Positions 6,946-15,124 of a DNA stretch of 64,000 nt are shown piece after piece. The stretch's first letter is position 1; each line of letters begins with the position of its first letter. The stretch lies in NCBI RefSeq assembly GCF_002744755.1, contig NZ_KZ319292.1, positions 124,001 to 188,000 on the forward strand, read 5' to 3'. The DNA is from Leeuwenhoekiella nanhaiensis. GTDB taxonomy: Bacteria > Bacteroidota > Bacteroidia > Flavobacteriales > Flavobacteriaceae. Below the pieces are notes generated by a model, which searched no databases, was not told the origin of the DNA, and was given only the letters and a program-made list of their open reading frames with translations. The position numbers were made by a program, and so were the translations under genes.

Positions 6946-9900
6946 TTACTGCTTCTCAATCCACTCTCGTGCATTGATAAAAGCTTCAACCCAAGGCGTT
7001 ACTTCGTCTTTGCGATCTTTAGGGTAGTTGGCCCAGTTCCAGGAGAAGATAGAGCGCTCAATGTGTGGCATGGTTACCAGGTGGCGACCGGTTTTATCGG
7101 TCATCATCGCGGTATTGTAGCTACTGCCATTAGGGTTTGCCGGGTAGGCATCATAACCGTATTTCCCAACAATTTTATAGTTTTCTTCACCTAACGGAAG
7201 GTCAAACTTGCCTTCGCCATGCGAGATCCATACACCTAAGGTCGCTCCCGAAAGTGTTGAAAGCATCACCGAATCATTCTCTGCAATGGTTACACTCGTA
7301 AAGCCACTTTCGTGCTTATGTGAGTCGTTGTACAGCATACGCGGTTTTTGATCGTGATCAGGGTTGATCAGATCAAGTTCTACAAACAGCTGACAGCCGT
7401 TGCAAATACCTACCGATAGCGTATCAGGTCGTGCAAAGAAATTCTTTAGAGCTGTGTTTGCTTTCTCATTATACAGGAAAGCACCGGCCCAACCTTTGGC
7501 TGACCCCAATACATCGGAGTTTGAGAATCCACCCACGGCACCTATAAACTGAATATCTTCGAGCGTTTCGCGACCGCTGATTAAATCGGTCATATGAACG
7601 TCTTTGACATCAAAGCCGGCGAGATACATCGCGTTTGCCATCTCGCGTTCCGAGTTACTTCCTTTTTCACGAAGGATGGCCGCTTTTGGTCGGCTTCCCG
7701 CAGCGCGGTTTCCGGGTCTTAGACCTGTAAAGCCTTTTGGGAAGGTGTATTTTAAATCCTGTTTGTCGAAGTTTTCAAAACGCGCATCAGCCAGGCCGTT
7801 TGCAGTTTGCTTTTGATCTAACAAATAACTGGTTTTAAACCATTTTCTACGCAGTGAAGGAATGTTAAGACCAATCTCCACAAGATCCTTTTTAATGGTT
7901 AATTCTTCCGAAGTATTGGCGGTACCAATTTTGAAAAACTCGATGTTGTATTCCTTCATTACCGCTTCGATATCCCTGTCTTTGGCGGCCTGAATGACGA
8001 TTCCGGCATTTTCTGCAAACAGGATTTTGATGATGTCTTTTTCGCCGAAGGCTGAAAAATCATAAGCAGCTCCCAGTTTATTTTCGGCAAAACACAATTC
8101 AAGCAGGGTAGTGATCAAGCCTCCTGAAGCCACATCGTGACCGGCAACGATCATATCGTTTTTGATCAAATATTGAATGACGTCAAATGTTTTCGCAAAT
8201 GCGATAGTATCTTTTACAGACGGAGCCTCGGCACCAATTTTATTCTGCACCTGGGCAAATGATGAACCGCCCAGTTTAAATGCATCTTTAGAAAGGTTTA
8301 GATAATAAATCGCTCCGGCATCTGCGTGAAGAACCGGTTCAATCACGCGGTCGATATCGTTGCAACTTCCGGCTGCCGAAATGATTACAGTTCCCGGTGC
8401 AAGAACATCGCCGTCAGGATATTTTTGCTTCATAGAAAGCGAATCTTTCCCGGTTGGTACGTTGATGCCCAGATCAATCGCAAATTCAGAAACCGCCTGA
8501 ACCGCTTCGTAAAGACGCGCATCTTCACCCTCGTTATTACAGGGCCACATCCAGTTTGCAGAGAGTGAAAGAGACTTCAAACCTTTTTCAAGCGGTGCCC
8601 AAATGATATTGGTCAGCGCTTCGGCGATACTGTTTTTACTTCCGGCAACGGGGTCAATAAGTCCGCTAACGGGTGAGTGCCCAATGGAGGTTGCGATTCC
8701 GTTTTTAGACTTAAAATCGAGTGCCATCACACCTACATTGTTGAGCGGTAACTGAAGCGTGCCCACACATTGCTGCTTGGCAACTCTTCCGCCAACACAA
8801 CGGTCAACTTTATTGGTTAACCAGTCTTTACATGCAACGGCTTCCAGCTGTAGTACGTTTTCCAGATAATCGTGAAAATGCTCCAGACTGTACGCCACAT
8901 CGCTGTATTTACGATCAATTTTTGAATCGATCATCACGGTTTTTGGCGAACTGCCAAACATATCTTCCATCGCCAAATCCATAGGCGCGGCGCCTGTAGT
9001 AGCCGATTTGAAGGTAAAACGGTGATCGCCGGTAACGTCACCCACTTCGTAAATAGGAGAACGCTCACGCTCGGCAATCGTGCGTAAGGTCTTCAGTTGT
9101 TCTTTCCCGATAACCAGCCCCATACGTTCCTGAGACTCGTTACCTATAATTTCTTTAGCCGAAAGGGTAGGGTCACCCACCGGTAATTTATCTAAATCAA
9201 TTTTTCCGCCGGTTTCTTCAACGAGTTCTGAAAGGCAGTTGAGGTGTCCGCCAGCACCGTGATCGTGAATCGAAACGATGGTGTTTTCGTCACTTTCTAC
9301 CATTCCACGGATGGCGTTAGCAGCACGTTTTTGCATCTCGGGGTTTGAACGCTGAATGGCATTCAACTCAATCCCGGAGCTGAACGCGCCGGTATCTGCC
9401 GAAGACACCGCGGCACCACCCATCCCGATGCGGTAGTTGTCACCACCCAGAATAACGATTTTATCACCGGTTTGAGGTTTTTCTTTAAGTGCCTGAGGTT
9501 TTTTGCCGTAACCAATACCACCGGCCTGCATAATGACCTTATCGTAACCCAGCTTACGGCCCGCTTCTTCGTGTTCAAACGTAAGTACCGAACCTGCGAT
9601 AAGCGGTTGGCCAAATTTGTTTCCAAAATCTGAAGCTCCGTTTGAAGCTTTGATCAAGATGTCAATCGGGGTCTGGTATAACCATTTACGCGCCGGGAAG
9701 GTTTCTTCCCACGGGCGATCGTCGAGCAATCGTGAATATGCGGTCATATAAACCGCAGTACCGGCAAGGGGTAACGAACCTTTTCCACCGGCGAGGCGGT
9801 CGCGTATTTCACCCCCAGAACCTGTCGCAGCCCCGTTAAAAGGCTCTACGGTTGTAGGGAAGTTGTGGGTTTCGGCTTTAAGCGAAAGCACGCTTTCAAA

Positions 9901-10602
9901 TTCTTTTTCGGTATAGAAATCGGGTTTATCTGCGGTTTCAGGGGCAAATTGTGTGGCTTTTGGACCTTTGATAAAGGCGACGTTGTCCTTATAGGCCGAA
10001 ACAATTTCGTTCGGATTTTCTTCGGAAGTTTTTTTGATGAGTTTAAAGAGCGAAACCGGTTTGGTCTCTCCGTCAATCACAAAGGTCCCGTTAAAAATCT
10101 TGTGGCGGCAGTGTTCGGAGTTTACCTGACTGAAGCCAAACACTTCCGAGTCGGTTAACGGGCGACCAATGCGCTCTGCGACGCCCTCGAGATACATCAC
10201 TTCTTCGGCGCTTAATGCCAAACCTTCCTGCTTATTGTATTCTTCAATGTTTTCAATAGGCTTGATGGCTTCGGGCTCGATATTTATGGTGAAAATATCC
10301 TGATCTAGTTTTTTGTATTCCTGAGAAAGCATCGGATCAAATTCGGCTTTGCCTGCAACAAATTCTTCAATCCTGATGATGCCTTCAATCCCCATATTTT
10401 GGGTGATTTCAACAGCATTGGTGCTCCAGGGCGTAATCATAGTGGCACGCGGACCAATAAAAAAAGCGTCGATTGCAGACGCTTGTATTTTGGGCTGGTT
10501 GCCAAAGAGCCAGATGAGCTTTTTAGTCGTTTCTTCTGAAAGTTCGTTTTTGCTTTGAACTGCGAAAATCTTGGTGTCCTGAGAACCGAAAAAGTGAATC
10601 AT
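6946..10602 (-). CDS. purL: Phosphoribosylformylglycinamidine synthase (single-chain, large PurL)
   Basis: Fourth step of purine biosynthesis: FGAR + glutamine + ATP to FGAM. This is the large one-chain form, 1218 residues from the chosen start. The N-terminal part holds the linker and first AIRS-like half (HCRHKIFNG, AETHNFPTTVEPFNGAATG), then the second AIRS half (GKDSLSMK, AGHDVASGG). The C-terminal class-I glutaminase domain has its nucleophile in GICNGCQLF and the catalytic His in MPHIERS. An in-frame ATG 24 bases upstream (10626) overlaps a -7 promoter element at 10624-10631, so translation more likely begins at 10602 (MIHFFGSQ). It stands alone, with a hairpin downstream. Confidence 0.95.
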   Translation of the reverse strand: MIHFFGSQDTKIFAVQSKNELSEETTKKLIWLFGNQPKIQASAIDAFFIGPRATMITPWSTNAVEITQNMGIEGIIRIEEFVAGKAEFDPMLSQEYKKLDQDIFTINIEPEAIKPIENIEEYNKQEGLALSAEEVMYLEGVAERIGRPLTDSEVFGFSQVNSEHCRHKIFNGTFVIDGETKPVSLFKLIKKTSEENPNEIVSAYKDNVAFIKGPKATQFAPETADKPDFYTEKEFESVLSLKAETHNFPTTVEPFNGAATGSGGEIRDRLAGGKGSLPLAGTAVYMTAYSRLLDDRPWEETFPARKWLYQTPIDILIKASNGASDFGNKFGQPLIAGSVLTFEHEEAGRKLGYDKVIMQAGGIGYGKKPQALKEKPQTGDKIVILGGDNYRIGMGGAAVSSADTGAFSSGIELNAIQRSNPEMQKRAANAIRGMVESDENTIVSIHDHGAGGHLNCLSELVEETGGKIDLDKLPVGDPTLSAKEIIGNESQERMGLVIGKEQLKTLRTIAERERSPIYEVGDVTGDHRFTFKSATTGAAPMDLAMEDMFGSSPKTVMIDSKIDRKYSDVAYSLEHFHDYLENVLQLEAVACKDWLTNKVDRCVGGRVAKQQCVGTLQLPLNNVGVMALDFKSKNGIATSIGHSPVSGLIDPVAGSKNSIAEALTNIIWAPLEKGLKSLSLSANWMWPCNNEGEDARLYEAVQAVSEFAIDLGINVPTGKDSLSMKQKYPDGDVLAPGTVIISAAGSCNDIDRVIEPVLHADAGAIYYLNLSKDAFKLGGSSFAQVQNKIGAEAPSVKDTIAFAKTFDVIQYLIKNDMIVAGHDVASGGLITTLLELCFAENKLGAAYDFSAFGEKDIIKILFAENAGIVIQAAKDRDIEAVMKEYNIEFFKIGTANTSEELTIKKDLVEIGLNIPSLRRKWFKTSYLLDQKQTANGLADARFENFDKQDLKYTFPKGFTGLRPGNRAAGSRPKAAILREKGSNSEREMANAMYLAGFDVKDVHMTDLISGRETLEDIQFIGAVGGFSNSDVLGSAKGWAGAFLYNEKANTALKNFFARPDTLSVGICNGCQLFVELDLINPDHDQKPRMLYNDSHKHESGFTSVTIAENDSVMLSTLSGATLGVWISHGEGKFDLPLGEENYKIVGKYGYDAYPANPNGSSYNTAMMTDKTGRHLVTMPHIERSIFSWNWANYPKDRKDEVTPWVEAFINAREWIEKQ

Positions 10603-10623
10603 AATGCGTTTGCTAAGAAGCGA

Positions 10624-10631
10624 CAAATTTA
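10624..10631 (-). promoter_or_regulatory. -7 element TAAATTTG of purL
   Basis: Exact match on the minus strand to the Bacteroidetes consensus TAnnTTTG, ending 21 bases before the ATG at 10602. No clear -33 TTG at the right spacing. Confidence 0.55.
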
Positions 10632-10726
10632 GGCTTTTTTGTTTTTTTATTTGGCCCTAAATCCGAAACAAAATCAACAGAAAATCATCGCTTTTGTTGA
10701 TAAGCGGACTTCGGTATAAAAAAGAA

Positions 10727-10759
10727 AAACCTCACTGGTCTACAGGACCTGTGAGGTTT
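10727..10759 (-). terminator. Terminator of the rRNA methyltransferase gene
   Basis: Nine-bp stem AAACCTCAC / GTGAGGTTT with a partly paired apical GGTC/GACC, followed on the minus strand by TTTTTC then TTTTTT. It lies about 20 bases beyond the stop at 10781. Confidence 0.8.
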
Positions 10760-10780
10760 GAAATCAGTTCAATAAACAGC

Positions 10781-12001
10781 TTATTTCTTTTCGTCCTTCT
10801 TAACCATCAGGCACATATAGAAGCCGTCGTAACCACTTTCGCTGGAAAGTACGGTTTTTTGCTTTTCAATGCTAAAATTCTTTCCTTCCTCGCTTTTCAG
10901 GAATTTTTTAACCTGTTCCTGATTTTCGGAAGGAAGTATAGAGCAGGTAGCATAGACCATTTTTCCGCCCGGCTTGACCATTTTAGAGTAATCTCTTAAA
11001 ATAGTTTGCTGTGTTTCCTGAATTTTTGCAACAAAATCCGGCTGTAGTTTCCACTTGGCATCGGGGTTACGGCTTAAAACGCCCAGTCCGGTACAGGGTG
11101 CATCGAGCAATACGCGATCTGCCGAGTTGTGCAGTTTTTTAATGACTTTAGTGCTGTCTATCGCGCGGGTTTCAATATTGAAAGCTCCGGCGCGACGTGC
11201 TCTGCGCTTCAATTCTTTTAATTTATTGGCATAAATATCAAGCGCAATCAACTGCCCCTTATTATCCATCTCGGCAGCCAGGTGTAAGGCTTTACCACCG
11301 GCACCGGCGCAGGCATCAATCACACGCATTCCCGGCTCTACACCCAGATAGGGAGCAACCAGTTGTGAGGAAGCATCCTGCACTTCAAACAGACCGTCTT
11401 TAAAAGCCTGAGTGGTGAAAACATTAGCGCGTTCCTGCAATTGTAAAGCATCTTTGTAAGCCTTGAGGTTTTCGGTTTCGTGACCTTCTTCAACCAGTTT
11501 TTGTTGAAGCTCACCAATATTGGTTTTCAGGCGATTTACGCGTAAAATCACAGGCGCCTGCTTGTTTAGCGCAGCGATCTCTGCATCCCATTTATCACCC
11601 AATTCTTTTTCGCCCAATTCATCAAGCCAATCCGGAATTGACTCCCGTAATTTTCTGATGTTTGAAAATTCGTCAAAACGGCCTTTGATGCGACGGGTAG
11701 GGGTCTCTTCAAACTGCGGCCAGTCGGGCAGTTTGATTCCGCGAAGCGTACACCAAACGGCAAACAGGCGCCAGAGGTCTTTGCGTTCAAAGGGTTCGCC
11801 TACATCTGCAATAGCGGCGTAGAGGCGTTTCCAGCGAACGATGTCGTAGGTGGTTTCGGCTATAAAACTGCGGTCGCGGGAGCCCCAGCGTTTATCGCGT
11901 TTCAGTTGTTTTGCGATTACCTTATCGGCATAGCCTCCTTCATTAAATATTTCGATCAGTCCATCAATTACGGCAAAGACCAGATTGCGGTGTAAACGCA
12001 T
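10781..12001 (-). CDS. RsmB/NOL1-type RNA (cytosine-5)-methyltransferase
   Basis: SAM-dependent methylation of a cytosine C5 in RNA, probably 16S rRNA. The 406-residue protein has an N-terminal helical region that looks NusB-like, as in RsmB. The Rossmann methyltransferase domain follows, with ACAGAGGKALHLA (SAM-binding). DAPCTGLGVLSRNPDAKW carries one catalytic-type Cys and YATCSILPSENQEQV the other, the two-cysteine signature of m5C methyltransferases. It lies between purL and a divergent lipoprotein gene, with its own -7 element and terminator. The exact target position cannot be read from sequence. Confidence 0.88.
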   Translation of the reverse strand: MRLHRNLVFAVIDGLIEIFNEGGYADKVIAKQLKRDKRWGSRDRSFIAETTYDIVRWKRLYAAIADVGEPFERKDLWRLFAVWCTLRGIKLPDWPQFEETPTRRIKGRFDEFSNIRKLRESIPDWLDELGEKELGDKWDAEIAALNKQAPVILRVNRLKTNIGELQQKLVEEGHETENLKAYKDALQLQERANVFTTQAFKDGLFEVQDASSQLVAPYLGVEPGMRVIDACAGAGGKALHLAAEMDNKGQLIALDIYANKLKELKRRARRAGAFNIETRAIDSTKVIKKLHNSADRVLLDAPCTGLGVLSRNPDAKWKLQPDFVAKIQETQQTILRDYSKMVKPGGKMVYATCSILPSENQEQVKKFLKSEEGKNFSIEKQKTVLSSESGYDGFYMCLMVKKDEKK

Positions 12002-12023
12002 ACGTTTTGTTTTAAAATGCCCG

Positions 12024-12031
12024 CAAAGGTA
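12024..12031 (-). promoter_or_regulatory. -7 element TACCTTTG of the rRNA methyltransferase gene
   Basis: Exact TAnnTTTG on the minus strand, ending 22 bases before the ATG at 12001. The -33 region is not clear. Confidence 0.55.
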
Positions 12032-12076
12032 CAGGTTTCAAAAGGAATAGTTTTAAATTGGGCGAAAATTTAGATT

Positions 12077-13126
12077 ATGCGATTAGTAGCAGTACTTATT
12101 CTTTTTCTGACCTTTTCAAGTTGTATGCAAACGGAAGAAAAACGGGAGGCAGGCCCCATTCAAGCTGTTGAGATTGAACCTGTTTTTAGTGATTCGGTAA
12201 GTATACGGGCGATTGAGATTCTTGCTGACGGAAGCCTTGCTTTTGCAGGTTCTAAGGGTAAATATGGTTTATATAACCCACAGACTGAAACCTGGAATAC
12301 CGGTGTTATGACCTACGATTCGATCACGCCAAACTTTAGAGCTGTGGCTCACACAACTCAGGATTTCTTTATGCTGAGTATCGAAAGCCCTGCGCTGCTT
12401 TATAAAACCGGCGATACGGGTAGGATGGAAGTGGTTTATAAAGAAGACAATCCCAAAGCATTTTACGATTCGATGACGTTTTGGAACAATCAGGAAGGAA
12501 TCGCGATGGGCGATCCTACCGATTCGTGTATTTCGGTAATTATAACCCGTGATGGAGGGAAGTCTTGGAACAAATTAAGTTGTGATATTTTGCCTGAAGC
12601 GGTAGAAGGGGAGGCTGCATTTGCAGCCAGTAACAGCAATATTGCGATTTATGGGAATCAGGCCTGGATTATTACCGGTGTAATGAAATCGCGGGTACTG
12701 CACACTGCAGATAAAGGAAAAACCTGGGAGGTTTTTGAGACACCTCTTGTTCAGGGAACCCCTACGACCGGAGGTTATTCCATTGATTTTTATGATGAAA
12801 ATATCGGTTTTATTGTAGGTGGAGATTACAGCAATGCTGAAGCTAATAAAGCGGTAAAAGCGTTGACACGTGATGGCGGTAAAACCTGGGAGTTGGTGGC
12901 TGACAATCAAAACCCCGGTTACCGAAGTTGTGTTCGCTTTGTACCCGAAAGCGCCGGAATGGGACTGGTTGCTATAGGGTTTGAGGGGATTGACTATTCT
13001 GCAGATCAGGGATCCACCTGGAAACATTTAAGTGAGGAAGGCTTTTTTACCGTTCGGTTTTTAAATGATTCTGTGGCCTATGCTGCAGGAACTAACCGGA
13101 TTGCAAAATTGAAATTCAAGCGTTAA
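12077..13126 (+). CDS. BNR/Ycf48-like beta-propeller lipoprotein
   Basis: A 349-residue exported protein. The N-terminus RLVAVLILFLTFSSCMQ is a lipoprotein signal with Cys at about residue 16. Four Asp-box motifs of the BNR type are visible (TRDGGKSW, TADKGKTW, TRDGGKTW, SADQGSTW), spaced through the chain as in Ycf48-like propellers. In flavobacterial genomes this family is often labelled 'oxidoreductase' or 'glycosyl hydrolase'; nothing here supports a catalytic role. It is transcribed alone, divergent from the rRNA methyltransferase and convergent with the sigma-factor operon, sharing a bidirectional terminator. Function unknown; a lipoprotein scaffold or assembly role is possible. Confidence 0.82.
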   Translation: MRLVAVLILFLTFSSCMQTEEKREAGPIQAVEIEPVFSDSVSIRAIEILADGSLAFAGSKGKYGLYNPQTETWNTGVMTYDSITPNFRAVAHTTQDFFMLSIESPALLYKTGDTGRMEVVYKEDNPKAFYDSMTFWNNQEGIAMGDPTDSCISVIITRDGGKSWNKLSCDILPEAVEGEAAFAASNSNIAIYGNQAWIITGVMKSRVLHTADKGKTWEVFETPLVQGTPTTGGYSIDFYDENIGFIVGGDYSNAEANKAVKALTRDGGKTWELVADNQNPGYRSCVRFVPESAGMGLVAIGFEGIDYSADQGSTWKHLSEEGFFTVRFLNDSVAYAAGTNRIAKLKFKR

Positions 13127-13154
13127 AAAAAGGCTGTCAATTGACAGCCTTTTT
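13127..13154. terminator. Bidirectional terminator between BNR lipoprotein and sigma operon
   Basis: Perfect palindrome AAAAAGGCTGTCAA / TTGACAGCCTTTTT with A and T tracts on both sides, starting directly after the TAA at 13124-13126 and ending 8 bases before the convergent gene's stop. Confidence 0.88.
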
Positions 13155-13162
13155 AACTAACA

Positions 13163-13606
13163 CTAATTATTCTTCCTTTTCTTGTATTCTTCCCAAAGTT
13201 TTCGCCCAAAGTTACGTTCTACTTCCGGTAGGAAGACCATTTTAGAGGCTGGGAGTTTTTGGGTTAAATCTTTAAGCATTTCGCGTTCAACCTGGTATTT
13301 CTCTTTTTGAAGCGCGTTGTATTTTTCGATCAGATTCTGTGCCTGAGACTCACTCAATTTGTTTTTTGATCCCGATCTGGAAAACTTCTCTTTAAACAAT
13401 TCCCGCTCGCGCTCCCGTAAGTCGTGCATACGCTTGTCGTAACTGTTGTAAATAGGCCAGAATTTTTCGGCCTCTGCTGGAGTTAACTCCAGCTCTTCAG
13501 TTATAAAAGGAACTTTAAGGGCCTTTATACGCTCGTGTCTCTCGTCAGTCTGACCATAGGAAGCCAGGCAAACCAGTAGAACGAGTATAGATATAAACTT
13601 TTTCAT
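13163..13606 (-). CDS. Periplasmic sensor-like protein of the ECF sigma operon
   Basis: A 147-residue exported protein with a clear signal peptide (MKKFISILVLLVCLASYGQ). The mature part is strongly charged and helical, with motifs such as TPAEAEKFWPIYNSYDKRM that recall Spy/CpxP-like LTxxQ proteins and the flavobacterial 'sensor of ECF-type sigma factor' group. Third gene after the sigma factor and the membrane anti-sigma candidate, 20 bases from the latter. Inferred role: periplasmic sensing partner for the sigma/anti-sigma pair. The stimulus cannot be told. Confidence 0.7.
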   Translation of the reverse strand: MKKFISILVLLVCLASYGQTDERHERIKALKVPFITEELELTPAEAEKFWPIYNSYDKRMHDLRERERELFKEKFSRSGSKNKLSESQAQNLIEKYNALQKEKYQVEREMLKDLTQKLPASKMVFLPEVERNFGRKLWEEYKKRKNN

Positions 13607-13626
13607 AGAAATTTTATGGGTTGTAT

Positions 13627-14127
13627 TTAATCGTCTGTATTTAAAGCATACTCAATCACATCCTGATCTACATATTCAAGAATTACTTCATCACTCAGAT
13701 GGTCTTCATTAAAAAAGGAGGTGTTTGCTTCAATGGTGTTTAGTTCTTCATCAGAAAAGAAATCCTGAATTCGATCTTGTTCTATCAAATAATTTTCAAG
13801 ACTGCTTAAACTTAGCCCCTCAAAACCTGCTTCATTTGCATTGGGTTTTACGGTATAGAACAGCAAAGCAAAAAGGGCAGCGATTGTGGCTACAGCAGCA
13901 GCAAATTTTTTGTAGTTTAATGAAATAACTTTCGGCTCTTTAGTGGTTTTCGAAAGAATGGAAGTCTCCACCTGATCAAAATATCCATCAGGAACCCTGA
14001 AGCCATCCTGATTATCAGGATATAACTTTTGGAATTTAAGCTCCGTATACAGACGCTCTTCAAACTGCTGAAAATAGTCTTCAGGCAGTTTAAAATCCTT
14101 CGGTATATGTTTATCGTTGGTATTCAT
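13627..14127 (-). CDS. Single-pass membrane protein, probable anti-sigma factor
   Basis: A 166-residue protein with an N-terminal acidic cytoplasmic part of about 75 residues. One transmembrane segment follows at about residues 81-99 (FAAAVATIAALFALLFYTV), then a C-terminal acidic periplasmic part. Placed 31 bases downstream of the ECF sigma gene, which is the usual position for a membrane-anchored anti-sigma factor. No zinc-binding (HxxxCxxC) motif is present, so if it is an anti-sigma factor it is not the zinc type. The call rests mainly on context. Confidence 0.6.
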   Translation of the reverse strand: MNTNDKHIPKDFKLPEDYFQQFEERLYTELKFQKLYPDNQDGFRVPDGYFDQVETSILSKTTKEPKVISLNYKKFAAAVATIAALFALLFYTVKPNANEAGFEGLSLSSLENYLIEQDRIQDFFSDEELNTIEANTSFFNEDHLSDEVILEYVDQDVIEYALNTDD

Positions 14128-14158
14128 TGTCTTTTTGACTTTTAAAAATGCTGAAGGT

Positions 14159-14677
14159 TTAATGACCTGTTACAAAGTCGGTTATTTTTTTTACCGCGTG
14201 ATGATAACTGGCTTTTAGGGCGCCTTCAGATGTGCCTAGTATTTCAGAAATTTCATTGTATTGCAGCTCATCAAAATACTTCATTACAAAAACCTGTTTC
14301 TGTTTTGCCGGCAGCGTATCTAAGGCCTGATGTAATTTAGCCTGAGCTTCGTCTCCGTTGAAATAAGGATCGCTTGCCAGATTATTTACAATCGCACTTT
14401 GCAATTCTTCACTGCCCACACTGGCGCGACGGTTTCTTTTATTTATGAAGGTTATACTTTCATTAGTCGCAATGCGGTAGAGCCAGGTGTAAATTTGACT
14501 TTCGCCATTAAAACCATCCAGATTTTTATACACCTTAATAAAGGTATTTTGTAAAACGTCATCTGCATCATCGTGAGAAACCACCATACGTCGTATATGC
14601 CAGTACAAACGCTCTTTGTACTCGGTTACCAAATCCTCAAATTTGAGGTCTGTGGGATATGTAGCGGTTTTACTCAA
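14159..14677 (-). CDS. RNA polymerase ECF sigma factor (sigma-70 family)
   Basis: A 172-residue two-domain sigma factor. Region 2 is at about residues 15-80 (DDADDVLQNTFIKVYKNL, then YTWLYRIATNESITFINKRN). Region 4 is at about 110-165 (LPAKQKQVFVMKYFDELQ and YNEISEILGTSEGALKASYH helix-turn-helix). It redirects RNA polymerase to an envelope or stress regulon. First gene of a three-gene operon with the membrane and periplasmic proteins downstream. No TAnnTTTG lies just upstream, so it may depend on its own sigma factor; that is inference. Confidence 0.93.
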   Translation of the reverse strand: MSKTATYPTDLKFEDLVTEYKERLYWHIRRMVVSHDDADDVLQNTFIKVYKNLDGFNGESQIYTWLYRIATNESITFINKRNRRASVGSEELQSAIVNNLASDPYFNGDEAQAKLHQALDTLPAKQKQVFVMKYFDELQYNEISEILGTSEGALKASYHHAVKKITDFVTGH

Positions 14678-15124
14678 TTCTAAAATTCTATTTGTTTTGA
14701 CCTTATATTACACGAAAGGTTTAAAATGCTCAATAAAGTTAACAAGAATACCTCAGATTTTTGAGTTTTCAGAACTGAATGGAAATCAGTTCTGGATCGA
14801 ATACAAACGATGAAATGCAAATATTTTAGTTAAAATGCATTAATTCTTTGTTTTTTTGGATTTTGAGATTATCTTTAATCTCGTTGAAAATGTAAAAACT
14901 GTTGTTGACACGATTAAATTGTTTAATTCCTTTTTTGTCCCAAATTAAAAAGTAGTTTTTCACCCCTGATTTTTACCCAACAGCAAAAGTTTAAGGTCAA
15001 CAACAAAAAAATCCACATTCGTCAGGAGTGTGGATTTTGTTTTTTTACGGGATTTCTGCCAAAGGATATTAGCTCGTTCGCTGTTTGTGTCACGGCTCTT
15101 GATTCTTACCGGTTTTTTCGTAGT
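14678..15124. other. Intergenic region between ECF operon and ABC exporter
   Basis: About 450 AT-rich bases with no convincing ORF. It should hold the ECF operon promoter on the minus strand (14.68-14.8 kb) and contains the exporter terminator near 15008-15038. The segment 14820-14960 is strongly T-rich; I see no RNA fold or repeat there. Confidence 0.5.
15008..15038. terminator. Terminator downstream of the ABC exporter
   Basis: Ten-bp stem AAAATCCACA / TGTGGATTTT with an 11-base loop, flanked by an A tract on the left and a T tract on the right, so it can act in both directions. It serves the minus-strand exporter gene ending at 15125, about 90 bases away. Confidence 0.75.
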
